A DNA stretch of 64,000 nt from Patiria pectinifera (GCA_029964075.1 CM057135.1:29067366-29131365), one strand, 5' to 3'; positions 19,012-31,776 are shown, counted from the stretch's first letter. The notes: generated by a model not told the origin, from the letters alone. Made by a program: numbers and translations.

Positions 19012-22000
19012 ATGAGTTCCAACGACGAACCGCCGCCAACATGGGAAGAGGCGGTCGGTCAAGTCGTGGTGGAGGAGGAACGAGGGGCGGAGCCAACGCA
19101 GACCCCGCCCCCACCCAGCCCGGGAGCATTGGCATGGAGAAACCGGCGATATTTCATTGTTGTGCTGGTACCTCTCATTCTGTGCCCGATCCCTATCGTC
19201 TTCAACAATTCGGTGAGACTTATGAAAACATTTTCAGGGACAGGTGGTCGGTTGGGGAGAGAAATCTGTCTACCGTTGGCCTTGAAAGAGCAAAACAAGA
19301 ACATTATTTGTAGGCCTACTCCTGTATGTCCTGTGCAAAACAGAATGTCCACTGCACACGACAATCCTCATACGTTTAATCCATAGGCCCTTTATACTCT
19401 CATGATGGTCAAGTTGTGTGGCGTACAAATCTCAGTATGTTATTTACTTCATTTTACGCGTTTTTACTGGACTTCACTCTGCTTAAACAAATACACTGGT
19501 TGCCTACAATGCACCGCTTATCAAATATCAAACATTCTGAACGACACCTTGTGATCTTAAAACAAATATTTACACGATTAACACAGGTACGGTGCTTATA
19601 AACTCAAGCTAAGCTTGGTTTTATCTAATTATACATGGTTATCATTCCCTCATATTGACATACCCCCCGGTACTGAATGAGTTCAGCAGATGATTTTGTC
19701 CCTGCTGTCAAATTATACTCCCTTGAAATATTCGTATCGCTGTAGAGAAGTCTTGTACTCGGCAGATATGTTGTTATGAGGCGAAAAAAACCCTTTATAT
19801 TTCTTGGGAAACAATTAAGGTGGGGGACCTTGCTTATGCACTTGTTGAGGTGTACATTTCGGCCGTGTTTACCCGGGGCTGTTTTAGAGTCGTGACGTTG
19901 AGGCCAAGTTTGTACTTTCCCAACCTGTCGCGGCACATGAAAGTACGTGATCCCCAAACACATTCAACGTTCGACCCTTTTTGTTGTTCCATAGAATAAG
20001 GAAACACTCCACTGTTGTTCGACCATAGACGATATTTTCATTCCTGCATGGCTTTTAATACATATGTAAAATAAGTTCGAGGATTGTAGGCTGAGCCTGA
20101 ATAAACAAGGTTGTGAATCACAGCAAACCGAGCAAACATATTGTACAATCAAAAACGGGTTTCGTGGGGGGCTGTCCCCTGATGAAATGTATGTGAAATG
20201 CATGGAAGTGAATCGGGCCAATTAAATGCACACTCTAAAGTCCAAAATGATCTTTCCATGTGCACAATCCATATCTTACCGATTTCGTTACTCCTTCGTG
20301 GTCTTTTCCCCAATGAAGGCATGGGGTTCATACTCGACTCGGCGCCAAAACGAACGTGAGCATGAATTGGTGACGTTTTACGTCAAGTTTTTTGCGTTGA
20401 AGCAGTTGAACACATTTCAAATCCCGCGAATTTCTAAGCGAATATCTTGTGCCGTTGAATTCGCTTGACATTCTTATTTGCGATATGTATGAACCGAGTT
20501 CATATTAGCCAGGCCTGTTCCCTGATCTAAGACTGAGGGGAGATTCGTCAAATCCCACAGTACACCAATTTCAACGATCAAAAAAAGGAAAGACGGTTTC
20601 ATTTCTGGACGTAAACAAAACAATGTTGCACTGTCTGTAGATAACATTTATTGAGAATGTGTGTGAGTTTAGGCCACTTTGGAGGGGTCTAGGAAAAAAA
20701 AATCATCATTCAGTCGAGTGATGCTATATTTGCTTCCTGGTGGCTGTGGGCATTCAACCGGTTATAAACTCCCTTAGGGGGATTACATTTTGAGAAGAGA
20801 GTTGAAATCCGGGTCACGCTTGGGCTAAAACCCAAAGCCCTGTACTCGTTTTTTTCGTAATGAATCAGGCCTGGTGTAACCTATTTTACTTTTCTCCGTC
20901 TCGCCAGTAAAACTGTAGATCTCAATCACTATCGGAACTCTAAGGGATGTTTGTGTTTTTCTTTCCTTCCGTAGATCGGTTACACGGCTTACAGCATCAT
21001 GATCATGGCCGTATTCTGGTGCACGGAAGCCATATCCCTAGCCGTGACCGCTCTCCTCCCACTGGTCTTGTTCCCAGCCTTCGGCGTCATGCCAGCCAAG
21101 GATGTGGCGGTCCAGTACTTTAAGGACACCAACCTGCTCTTCTTTGGTGGCTTGATGGTGGCTGTGGCTATCGAGGATTGCAATCTGCACCGGAGGATTG
21201 CGCTGGGTGTGCTCCTTCTGGTGGGATCTAAGCCGAGATGGTGAGTGTGGGTGTGGCTAGTTGGGGGTGGAGGGGGATGAGGGGGGGGTATTGAACCATT
21301 GATGAGTATGGGCCTTATGCACAAGTTGGCAATTTTTGTAGTGTTCCCTGAATGTATTTCATAAATTGTGAACTGTTGAATGGGATGGTGCAAGACTATT
21401 TATTCACTATAGCCTCACTTTCGTTTTCTTTTTAAGTGTGGCATAAAACATATAGAGTATGTTTAATCATGGAGCTATAGCTCCATGGTTTAATCATAAA
21501 TTTTAAAAATAATTTATCAGAGCAGACTGGTATTAATTTGTAACGTCATTGCTTTCATTTCTCTACACAAATTCCAAAAAATGAAGAGTTTACCTCACTC
21601 TGTTGGTTGGTTGGTTTGTCTGTTAACAAGATAACGCAAAAAGGTATCGACGGATGTGCATAACAAAATGTTTTAGGTCCTTGGTACAAATACAAATCGA
21701 TTAGATTTTGGAATTGATCCGGATCTGGGTCTTGATCATGAATTTGTTTAAGGATTCTTCACCATTTATGCGAGTACTTCTTTTGGGTGTACTGACAATG
21801 GTGGGGAATTGTTCAGCCTTGGCGGAGGTTTGCGCTCTCTGAGTGCTTTCTAGTTTCACCTGCTTGTATCCCTGTCTCGTGAGACTCTTTAAGAAGACTT
21901 TGTCTTGAAATACGCCACCCAATGTTTTCGAAACTTAAGCTAACCACTCCAATGAATTATGGTAGTGGACTACTATACTAAGTTGAATATGCATTATTGC

Positions 22001-25000
22001 TCCCGTGTTGTGACATGCAAGCGAGTTGGGTAAACTTCCTAAAAAGGATATCAACTTCAGACTAAAGTAAAATTTGTTAAGTTGATAGCATCCTAGTCAT
22101 TGCTTCGGTACTACTCAGATAACGGCTGTTGTGTTATTGAGTTTGTGTTTTTGAGAAAAGAATAAGATTATGCGTATGTTTGTTGCAGTGATATGGAAAT
22201 GAAATCGTTTGCCCCTTACCTTGTATTTGATTGCAATTTTTGTGCATTGTTTCTTAACATGCACACAAGTTAGTTATCTTAGAAATATTAATCGAATATT
22301 TTGTAGTTGTGAAACGTTTTATGTCTACGCCAGTTGCTTTTTTTCCGTATTACTTTACGCGGACGCGAAAGAGCAGCAATTTTCATGACGTCACAATTGG
22401 ATTTTCATTGTGACGTACATTGTTACACTAACGACGCCACTGTCTGCTAAATCGCCCGAAACATGAAGCTTGACTATTCCCAAAGTTTTTTCTAAGTTAA
22501 AATATTCGAATTCTTAGTGTTCTCTCTCCCCGGTTTTTTTTTTACTCTGAATGTAATTATTGTATCGTCTGTGATGACCTTAGCACTTTATCAATAGTCT
22601 GATATTAAAGCAACACATTACACATTTTACACAAAAAAGCACACAATATTAAGCAGCACTGCTAACATTTTTATTGAGACATTTTTTAAGTGACACAATG
22701 AAAGCAGAGTAGCTTGAGAAAAAAATCAGTCTCCCTCACTCGAGATGAAATCTTGAATTTATCAATGGGCAGAACCGAGGTGGAGAGAGGAAGCGGGCAC
22801 GACAGAAAGACCATCAAATGGTTATGTCGCGCCCTGGCCCTCACCAGTCCCAACCCTACCCATGACTAATGCTACAGGGAAAATGATTTTCACTCGGTTT
22901 TCTATAAAGTCCAGTCTTAGATTCTGGTTCTAAACACTAGATGTTAGGCCCTCTTTTAGCGGTCAGATCGACCTGATCTTATAGTCGCATCGCCAAGATG
23001 GGAACCGATGATGCTCAGATGTTTCCAGATTCCTTGTCCCTGTCGTGGTCCTGAAGTCCGTCCGTCCTCTTTCTCAAATGTTCAGTCCTTGGCCAGCTGT
23101 TGATCTGATGACAAGCCGAGATCAGTGGAGGGATGGGAAGCCTCATTCCCGGCTGTTGTGACAGTGGACTGCTCACAGGAGAAAGTTCAAAGTCCAGTCC
23201 TGATTTGCCGATCCTGTCCGAGCATAGATGGTTCAGTTGACCCAAGCCTGCCTGATGACACGAGGGCGGGCAGACATGGTCTTCTTGTCCGCTCGCCGTC
23301 GCTTGGGTGCAGCTAGGGATGCCCAGGAGGTGGTATCGCACTCGTCGCCGTCGTTGTGTTTGTCGTCGTTGTCCTCGTGGTCGCTGAAGTCCACGGAGTC
23401 GTCGTCCTTCCCAGCCAGGGGACAGTCCCTGGCCGGGCCGTCGAAGCTGAAGTTTCGGGTGTCACGCTGGCGCTTGGCGAAGTTGTCTTTTCGCTCCTGC
23501 TCCAGGATGATGTTGTCCATTTGGCGTGACATGCCTTTGACTTCAGCCAGTAGGTCGTTGAGCTCCTCACCGATGTGGATCATCTGTTCGACCTCGTCCA
23601 TCGAGAGTTGGCTCTCCGGTTTGCCGAGGGCCAGCAGGGTCTTGTTGCCGGCAGTCATCGGCGGTGTTGGCGGGCAGATCTTGGTGCCGCGCAGGTAGAG
23701 GTTTGGAGGAGTAGGGGGCCTGTCAAGCATCAGATCGACTTCCTGCTCGACGGTCACATTCTCCTTGTCAGTGATGTCAATGACTTCCAAACTCTCCACC
23801 GGTGTTGAAGGGCTCTTGGGCCAGTGGGTCACGAAGTAGTCCCCCTGTCCGGACTCACCTCGCCCGCCAGCCAACTGGTTGACAGTCCACATAGACCGCC
23901 GACGGCCTGGCAGTCTGCCTATCCCCACGACCGAAGGTGTTGAGGCCGGGGATACTCGTGGCCTGTGCTTCCAGAAGAGCCGCTTCCAAAGTCGGCAGAC
24001 CCCGCAAGATGGTTTCACGGGGCCTTCGTCATCCGACAAGTCAACCACAGGTGTTCTTGTGGGTTGTTTCTTCGCTAGGAATCGCATCGCTTTCGAGAGA
24101 TATCCAAATACGCTGTCCGAAAGAAATTTTGCATAACACAAAATGACGGCGTTTGTTTGGTGTCAAGCGTTGATATAGGCTGCCGCTGCGCTATTTTAAG
24201 TAACGCGCTTGCCATTGGCTGGCTCGCGCGTAAAGTCTTTATGACGTAACAATGACGTTCAAGGCGTTCCACAAATTAGACTTGGTCAAGTCTGCAAGTT
24301 ATCCACAAATTGAGTATCTGTGATTGTTTCTGTCTTATGTTTCAGGATGATGCTTGGCTTTATGATTATTACTGCGTTTTTGTCCATGTGGATTAGCAAC
24401 ACCGCTACCACTGCCATGATGCTGCCTATTGCCCAGGCAGTGTTACAGCAACTCAAGCTGGACAACCTGAAACAGGTACTCGCACAATTGTTCGGTCAAT
24501 ATCAAGCAGTTAGCATTCTTCAAGCAAGCACTGCAAGGACTGCCGTGTATACACATGTTGTTTTGTCTGACTGGCTTTCAGCTGTTACGTTTAGCAAATA
24601 ACTTTTTTTGGCAATGCCTTTATGATTTTGGAAGCTCCATGATGAAATTGGCCAGGAATTTTGTGTACTACGATAGTATTTCAATGTAAAAGGCCGTTTT
24701 CGTTACGATCACCTACGATATCCCCTGTCTTCAGGAAATGGACAGTTTGTGAGTCAAGTTATGTTTGTTTAGAAAGCCCCTCCTGGCGTTTTCATACAGT
24801 TAAATTTCTGATGGTTCTGAAGGTTCAAGTTAGTAATTAGGATTTTATGTAGTCCTATTTTTTTCATAGGCAGTTGGTTATAGTTTTATTTACAACATGA
24901 CATTGACATCAAAATATCTTTGAAATAACTTTTTTGTAGAAAAACGAGAATGAAGCGGAACATGAGATATCCACCACAAATGGGCGGAGACGCAGAGAGA

Positions 25001-28000
25001 AGGCGGAGGAGGACGCTGTTGCTATGGAGGAGATCCAGTTCAATGGAGGGTAGGTTCAGCAAAAGGTTTAGCAAGAAATGTGTCAAGTAGGCCTATAGCC
25101 TACAGACATGTGCGAAGGACAGAAATTATTTGCTAAGCGACAACAGGCTACCAGCTAACAAGGTCGTACAGTGTAGGCTGGTCACCGGTTCTCGGCCTAT
25201 TTGTGCTTAGCACCTGATTATTGCTATAATTATGCTCTGCTCAGGCCCCCGTCTGTGCTCCGTTCAATGGGTTCAAATGTTTCTTGGTGGCATCTGAAAG
25301 TTAACATCACTAACATTTATTGATCATTGTTTAATAACAATCTTTCCAGTGCGGAGGTCCAACCCCAGCATAGCAGCAATCGTAACCTTATAGACGAATC
25401 TCAACAGGAAGCCCGCTATAATCTCATGTGTAAAGGCATCGTTCTCTGCATTCCGTACGCCGCTAACATCGGCGGGACGGCTACGCTAACCGGCACGGGT
25501 CCGAACCTCGTACTCGCCGGCCAAGTTACGAGGTAGGAGCATGGCCTAAGAATGCACACACCGTTATCATAACAGAGGCTACCTCGTTATAGTCTTTATT
25601 TCATTTACCTGGAATGAATTTTATGTTCTACGCCTCATATTGTAATAAAATAAATCAGGAAAACGGTGAGTTAGCCCACAGTTTTCAAGGGTTATTATGC
25701 CTTTTTATGATCATCGTTTTTAACGTTAACTTTTGAAGAAACAAATGTCAAAACTGAAATAGGAATTTGTGGGTAAACAAAGACCAAAACGGCATGCGTC
25801 ACGCAAACTGTATGCGGGTTTTTGTTTAAGAATGTAAATGAAGTTGTCTAAAAAATGTTTGAATAGGTAAACTTATTAAATTTTGAATTAGTAGGAAGGT
25901 CTATTTTATGGCAACAAATTGCATGCCTGATAGGGCGTTGAGTCTAGGGTTAGTGAAACCCAGCAAACCAACATACACAGCTCCAATTTAGTAATAATAG
26001 TAATAACAATCATATAGCGCTAACTAAGATCAAAAATACTTTTATACATTATTATTACCCCTGATCATTGGGCCAACAAAACATTCCAAAGAAAATCTCA
26101 GCTCCCTGGGGAATAAACAGCTCTGCCATTTTGGCGTAAAGTAGCTCAAACTTATCACAAACTTAGTGAGCTTGGATGTTATTGTTGACCTGCCGGAACA
26201 AAAAAAAAATAAATATTATCCCACAAAAGATGCTTTTCTATTACACAGTGCCGAGTTGGAGTTATCTTTATAGCATATCAATTTATTTGTTTATTTTTAA
26301 TGGCGGTTATAAACAATTGACCCTCGGCCATGTACATACAGCGAGTGATGAGATTTCAAATGTTCTTATGGTTGTTGACTCTGTAGTTTGTTTGGTCCTG
26401 AGGCTGAGGTGACGTTCGGTGAGTGGATGATATACGCAACGCCTGCTATGCTGCTTTGTCTGCTGCTGACATGGATCTGGTTGCAGATTGTCTACGTGGA
26501 TCGATGGTAAGCGCTGCCAGTTTCTCCCGTAATCATAAATCAGCCGTTGTTATGAAGAAGTTATATCAACCTCATCTCAAGCGTCCTTCTTATCTTCATC
26601 GACTTAGTCGGTTTGAAAAATTGGAATGTCGCAAAATGTTGCGCTGTGTGTAGACGAGCTAATTTATTCATTGTAACCTATTTCTTTAATCGCTTGAATA
26701 AAAGTTCTCCTGGTTGTAAGCCTTTCACATTCTTGAGCTATCTGAATTCTTAAAGACAAAGTGGCATTGGTGTCTTTTTGACCAATACTGACTGTATTTT
26801 ATTTTTTTGATTTTTTTTTCGTGTTAGGTGCTGCAAGAAGCTGGGTCACGAACTCGATCACAGCGGCACCGCCAAGGTCATACGCGAGGCGTACAATGAC
26901 CTCGGGCCCATGTCGTAAGAATATTATCCCTTTTCTCAAACTTAAATTCTTCTAAAAACTAATTCTACATAATTTAGAGTTGTTTAAAATTTAGTTATTT
27001 ATATAGAGCCATGTATGGAACGTGTGATTGGATCTTCGGCCCGACTCCCGCCCCTCCTGTCCTGCTACCCAAGTCCCGCCCCTATCGTGCCATTTGCATA
27101 TTTTCCCACAGTTACCGGGAAATCTCGAATGTTCACGCAGCTAATTCTCGTCTCTTGAAGGTTTGCCGAGAAGGGAGTCCTGGGTCATTTTATCCTGTTG
27201 ATTGTTCTGTGGGTGACCCGCAAACCGGGCTTCGTAACCGGCTGGTCCGTGCTCTTCGCCGACGGGTGAGTCTACATGTTATCCCTATCTCACTCATTAT
27301 TCCAATATATTGTCATAGGCCCAGCAAGTTATATATTATACACAACAGCTGTGATTTTAGCGAGAACCATTACACTTGTACGGACTGTACATTCCTGTAG
27401 AATCCTGGTCAAGTCATCACAGGTCCAAAACAAGTCATTCAGTCTTACAAGTTTTACATAAGATACGAATACCAATTTAACCTTTTTCCAAGTTGCATTG
27501 ATTTTGAACCTCCACAGTTTTCTAAATTGAAAGACTAGTACAACATCATAGTTAATTTACACACTATCGCTTAGTTAATTTACACATCTTATCTTGATGA
27601 TGAAGTAAACATTGTACGATCTAATGAACTCCGTCAAAGGACACTGAGTAGGAGTAAGGACATCTGGAACTATATTGGAAGCGGTGTATCGATTAGGCTA
27701 CTTTAGCAAGACAGACCTTATAGAACCGGCGCTTTTTGTTTCTTCAGGTACGTGACCGACTCAACCACAGCTATATTTGTCTCCATACTGCTCTTCTTGT
27801 TCCCGTCACGCATGCCCAAGTTCCTCTGCGGTCGCAGCTCTGAGGGTTGGTAGAATTTCTCAATTTTCATTGTTTTTTTGTCACTTGAGAAAATTCGCTT
27901 ACATCAAGTAATGAAGGTGTATTGCGTGTTTTCCAAGCTTTCTTTAGGACACGTTTTGTCACAGACAAAATTATTATTTTTTTTTTACAAAATAGTGGTT

Positions 28001-30793
28001 TTGTTCATAGGTTTTTATTTCTCTTTTCAGAGGATTTGAAGGAAGAGAAGGGCCCGTGTCCAGCCCTACTGGAATGGCCGGTCATTCATAAAAAAATGGC
28101 CTGGCTCGTGATAATCTTGCTTGGTGGAGGCTTTGCATTGGCCGAAGCATGCAAGGTAGGTACCGCCCTCTCGTGACCCTTCACGACCGATTTCCTTGTC
28201 TCGAGTTAGTCTTCGTACTATGCGGAACCGTACTGACAGTGACACCTGACAATACAGGAACCATTAGAAATGGTGCGGGATAGGCATGCGGCTGGGCAAA
28301 AAATAGCTGGTTATAGCACAATATTTAATTTCTGGATATTTCACCATACACACATAATAATGATCTCAACCCGCACCATTTTTTTTAACGATCCCTATAC
28401 TAGACGTAGCCTTAGCTCTTGAAACCCAATTACTCGAATTATTCGATTGACCTTTGTATGATATTACTGTAGCCGCAGCTGTAGTGAACATTAAACGGGA
28501 AACTTTATCTATCCTGTGTGTCTTAGTTGAATAGTCTGGTGCGCAGAGCTTCCATATGGCAAGACAATTTATCACTTATTAGTTGCACAGGAGGGTAAAA
28601 CTGAATGATGTATTTGAATATAAAGCCTTTTTAGATTTTGGTGGACACTGCGAGAGGGCGCTAATTGAATCGGTTTACGTGTAGAGGAAGTTCGAGCAAG
28701 GACGATGAGTCGCCGTGGTTGATTTACATAACTTGAATACGCCTGCGCAGTAACAGCAACGCACGAACGCCTCTAGTCAAACGATCGAAAGTCCTGGCTC
28801 CCCGTTGTGCTTTATAATGCCCGCGGCTATTGGTAACCAGCGATGGAACAGTGCTCCGTGGTCCGATTCCAAATAGTCGACAAGAGTAGTCCAACCATCC
28901 TTCGTTCGAGCGAAGTTAGTCGAACTATGGCTGCCTATAGAGGGCGCCCGAACTTACTCTTTGCGGTCATACCGAAGAGTGTACCTAAACCAAAAAAGCG
29001 CTTCCTATATATTCTGTCCACCATATAGCCTTTTTGCACAAAATTAATTAAAAAAACCCCCAATATTTTGGCCCTAAAATCTCGACCCCTTTCTTGTCAG
29101 GTATCTGGGCTGTCGAATTGGATAGGTGACAAGTTCAGCATACTGGACAACTTCCCTCCTTGGGCCATCGCCTTAGTGGTCTCTGTCATCATAGCGGGCT
29201 TCACCGAGGTCACCAGCAACACGGCCACGGCAACCATCTTCCTTCCCATACTCGGCGGACTGGTAAGTTTCGGCGAAGTGAGGCGTTGGGGCGAGTTCCT
29301 AATGTGGACTCTATGAAGTACAGACTCATTGGTTGTATTGCGCATGAAATTGGTTGTATTGCGCATGAAGATTAATTAGGACAATCATAGGTCACGTGTG
29401 AAGTTTAGAGTCACTGTAAATGAGACAAGATTTCATAGGAATCAAAATTTCATATTTCTGTTCCTATACCCTGCGCTCCGTTTGGTTTGGTTTGCCACTG
29501 TTTTCACTACCTGCAAAGTTTGGTATGTTTATTTTTATTGGAATTGGAAGCGGGACATTTATAATTGAAATCATCTTTACTTTGATAATGTTATTGATGT
29601 CTCAGTATGGGAAGCTTTGGTTGTGTTTAACTTAACATCTTTCTGGGTGCTAATGCCCTCAACCCATTGACATATCTTCATATTTCTCCCTCGGCGTGTC
29701 AGGGGAAAGTCTGACATTTTGCGACTCAGTTACTGTGAGTTAGTCGTTTATACTGATCTTTGATTCTTCTGTTCTTGTCAGGGTGTGAGTATCGGTGTCA
29801 ATCCTCTGTTCCTGATGCTACCAGCCACAGTAGCATGCTCCTTCGCCTTCATGCTCCCCGTGGCCACGCCCCCAAATGCCATCGCATTCGCCTATGAACA
29901 AGTCACTGTTATGGATATGGTAATTATGAGGTTTATGCGGAAAAAAATCTCACGCACTTTTTCCTCAAGAATTATATTTTTTGATAGTCCTGAAGTAGAA
30001 AAGCGGCTTGCACCCGTTTCAGACTAGCGAAACCGAACAGAAGCGACTCAGGTTGACCCACATAGAATGTTGGTTTAGTCAGGCAAACGTATGTTATTTC
30101 CCGTTGACCAGTCTCTGAAGTCGTTCTGAAGGACTGCAACAAAGTACGTTTTGCGTAACTTATAACTTACTTCGAAATTTTCAGGTAAAAACAAATTGGT
30201 GAATAACACGTGCAAGCCCCTTTAAAATCGGTTGAAACAAAATTTGACCAAGAATTTTGTGTCTAAATATTGTTTAATGTACCGTACTTGAATCAAATCT
30301 TCAAAATATTTTTGTTCGATGCTGTCGGAAAAGATATACATTCATACTAACTTTAAATGACAAAAAAACCCAACCCTTCCACGCTATATATTTTGTAATT
30401 TATTTTAAATGAGTGGACTTTCTGTAGGCAATAACAACTTAAGACATTCCTTTGTTGATTCATTTCTCCTTTTATTTCACGTAGGCTAGATAGTATTAAA
30501 CCTTCAGGCAGCTCCTGTGCAATTATTAGCTTTATACAAAACATTTTTTTTTAAATATGCAAATCGTAATTACATTTAAATAATTCTTTACGAATATGTG
30601 ATTATGGCCTTTGCTTAATTTCTGGTTTTAATGAATTATTTGTCAACCTCTTTCCCAGGTTAAGACTGGTTTCATACTGAACGTCATCTGCGTCCTCATT
30701 GCCAACGCCTGCGTCAACACATTCGGCATGTGGATTTTCGATGTGGGCAATTTTCCGGATTGGGCCAATGTTAACATTACAGCAATTGAGTAA
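19012..30793 (+). CDS. SLC13: SLC13-family Na+-coupled di/tricarboxylate transporter, complete, 13 exons
   Basis: The exons are 19012-19212, 20975-21240, 24346-24475, 24940-25049, 25350-25532, 26387-26506, 26828-26914, 27161-27265, 27748-27845, 28031-28155, 29101-29262, 29782-29919 and 30659-30793. All have GT-AG borders and consistent phases, totalling 1,860 nt or 619 residues, close to the 570-600 of animal SLC13A2/3/5. Diagnostic features are [41 protein letters not shown], and the two Na+/substrate-binding SNT motifs, [12 protein letters not shown] (exon 3) and [12 protein letters not shown] (exon 11). [18 protein letters not shown] (exon 12) fits the family signature except its last position. 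Exons 4-5 form a charged cytoplasmic loop. The C-terminus ends with an NIT glycosylation sequon, as in the family. Substrate (citrate, succinate, or possibly sulfate) cannot be fixed from sequence alone; the carboxylate branch is favoured. It acts in the plasma membrane. Confidence 0.93.
21468..21487. repeat. 20-bp perfect palindrome flanked by TTTAATCAT repeats
   Basis: CATGGAGCTATAGCTCCATG is a perfect palindrome. TTTAATCAT lies just before it, overlapping by three bases, and again about two bases after it. A similar but interrupted hairpin (CATGGAGCT...AGCTCCATG) lies in the dispersed repeat at 2,553-2,580. Confidence 0.6.
22671..22676 (-). terminator. poly(A) signal AATAAA for the nested minus-strand gene
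   Basis: TTTATT on + reads AATAAA on -, about 560 nt beyond the stop codon at 23,233. It is the first canonical signal I noticed downstream. Confidence 0.5.
23233..24087 (-). CDS. nested single-exon nuclear-type protein with two SUMO-interaction-like motifs
   Basis: This 284-residue uninterrupted frame lies wholly within the SLC13 intron 21241-24345, on the opposite strand. The first in-frame ATG is at 24,087; the frame is open further upstream to about 24,141 but without ATG. Visible features are VVDLSDDE at residues 14-21 and EVIDITDKE near 101-109, both of the hydrophobic-acidic form of SUMO-interaction motifs. There are repeated proline-directed sites (SPSTP, RPPTPP, CPPTPP). A predicted helical segment at about 160-205 includes [20 protein letters not shown]. 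Acidic stretches occupy 220-250. A basic KRRRADKK cluster near 262-269 could be a nuclear localisation signal. The GC-biased third positions and low complexity of function-like motifs argue for a real gene. I do not recognise the family. An out-of-frame ATG upstream may make a short uORF. Confidence 0.65.
   Translation of the reverse strand: MRFLAKKQPTRTPVVDLSDDEGPVKPSCGVCRLWKRLFWKHRPRVSPASTPSVVGIGRLPGRRRSMWTVNQLAGGRGESGQGDYFVTHWPKSPSTPVESLEVIDITDKENVTVEQEVDLMLDRPPTPPNLYLRGTKICPPTPPMTAGNKTLLALGKPESQLSMDEVEQMIHIGEELNDLLAEVKGMSRQMDNIILEQERKDNFAKRQRDTRNFSFDGPARDCPLAGKDDDSVDFSDHEDNDDKHNDGDECDTTSWASLAAPKRRRADKKTMSARPRVIRQAWVN
24214..24218 (-). promoter_or_regulatory. CCAAT box upstream of the nested gene
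   Basis: ATTGG on + within GCCATTGGCTGGC reads GCCAATGGC on -, about 127 bp upstream of the nested gene's ATG, a usual distance for a CCAAT element given a short 5' UTR. The surrounding DNA is GC-rich (GCGCTTGCC, CTCGCGCG). No TATA box is visible. Confidence 0.4.
28633..29026. mobile_element. possible 394-bp TIR element in an SLC13 intron
   Basis: ATTTTGGTGGACA at the left and TGTCCACCATAT at the right are short imperfect inverted ends. They are flanked by the direct repeat AGCCTTTTT (28624-28632 and 29027-29035). The interior has GAGAGGGCGC-type motifs on both sides. The 9-bp flanking repeat is T-rich, so chance is possible. Confidence 0.4.
29327..29465 (+). repeat. short tandem duplication plus dispersed repeat (partner near 44,830-44,960)
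   Basis: ATTGGTTGTATTGCGCATGA occurs twice in tandem (about 29,329-29,369). From 29,392, GTCACGTGTGAAG...ATTTCATAGGA...TTTCATAT matches 44,883-44,951 in the same orientation with scattered differences. Confidence 0.6.
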
Positions 30794-30912
30794 TGTGTAT
30801 ACATATACCCAGACGGACCCCGCCCCCCCTCTGGAAAGGGAACAGCTATTTCAAATCTTAACAACCAAGAAAACACAACAATTGAGCTAAATTTCTTTGT
30901 TAGAATGTGTAC

Positions 30913-30991
30913 ATCAGCAGGGGTGGATCCACTTTTGGATCAAGATGGGAGGAGGGGGGGGGGGTTAAACCCCCCAAGATCCGCCACTGAC
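30913..30991. repeat. short GGATCC-ended TIR element in the SLC13 3' UTR
   Basis: TCAGCAGGGGTGGATCC at the left and GATCCGCCACTGA at the right are inverted and enclose a poly-G tract and TTAAACCCCCC. It is structurally like the element at 9008-9236 but only about 79 bp. Confidence 0.5.
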
Positions 30992-31236
30992 ATGTATTGC
31001 GAATTGTTCTAGCGTGGAGTGCATTCTGTAAATTTCGATTGGTGCAAAATGGAACTTGTTATACATACTGGAGGCTGTGAAGGTCGTGAGTTTAGAAAAG
31101 AGGAAAGTCTAAAGATTGAGTATTATATTAAAAAAAAAAATACGAACAATTATCAAAAGTGTTGTTCATATTGTATTTGCTTATATCGAATGCACACAAC
31201 AATGGATGACAACCATCCCTGTCAGGGCTACGTTCA

Positions 31237-31242
31237 AATAAA
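31237..31242 (+). terminator. proximal poly(A) signal of SLC13
   Basis: AATAAA at 31237-31242, about 445 nt after the SLC13 stop, is a suitable first cleavage site. A second AATAAA lies at 31777-31782. Confidence 0.5.
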
Positions 31243-31776
31243 GAGTGCGAACCTTTAGAATGAAGGGCATCAACAATGGGACTTTTTTGGTTGATGAATT
31301 TGTATATATATACTCATGCACTCTTATTATACTCGTGTATCTATTCAAAGTATTATGTTGTCAAAGTTTGGAGTTTAAATATTGTAGTTAGCAGTTTTAA
31401 TCATTGCGTATATATTTTAATGAGGCGCGTTAAGTTTTTTCTCGTTGTTACAACTTTGATCATTGTAATGGTCCGCAGGGAACGGACAATACTTTTCCAG
31501 TATTGAGACTGATTATTACTTTTTTAACCTTTTTTTCTTGAATGTTGTTATTTTACTCGGTGGTTTTGTACCGACTCTGTATAAAAATGCCCTCAGCGGC
31601 CAAAAAAAACTTGTTAACGGCGGATATTTTGGGCGCCATGTTCATCGTTTGTCCTCGTGGTCACGTGAGTAGACCAAACATGGCTGCCGAGAGGTCCTTG
31701 TGTCAATTAGTTGTGAAATTATTGTTTCCCGTGTAAGTATTTCCTCCCCTCTACTTACCTGTGTTGTGAAACGTAA

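Noticed and set aside
24088-24141. Upstream extension of the nested minus-strand frame to 24,141
   Set aside because: It begins with TTG, not ATG; the first in-frame ATG is at 24,087, and the nearby ATG at about 24,128 is out of frame.
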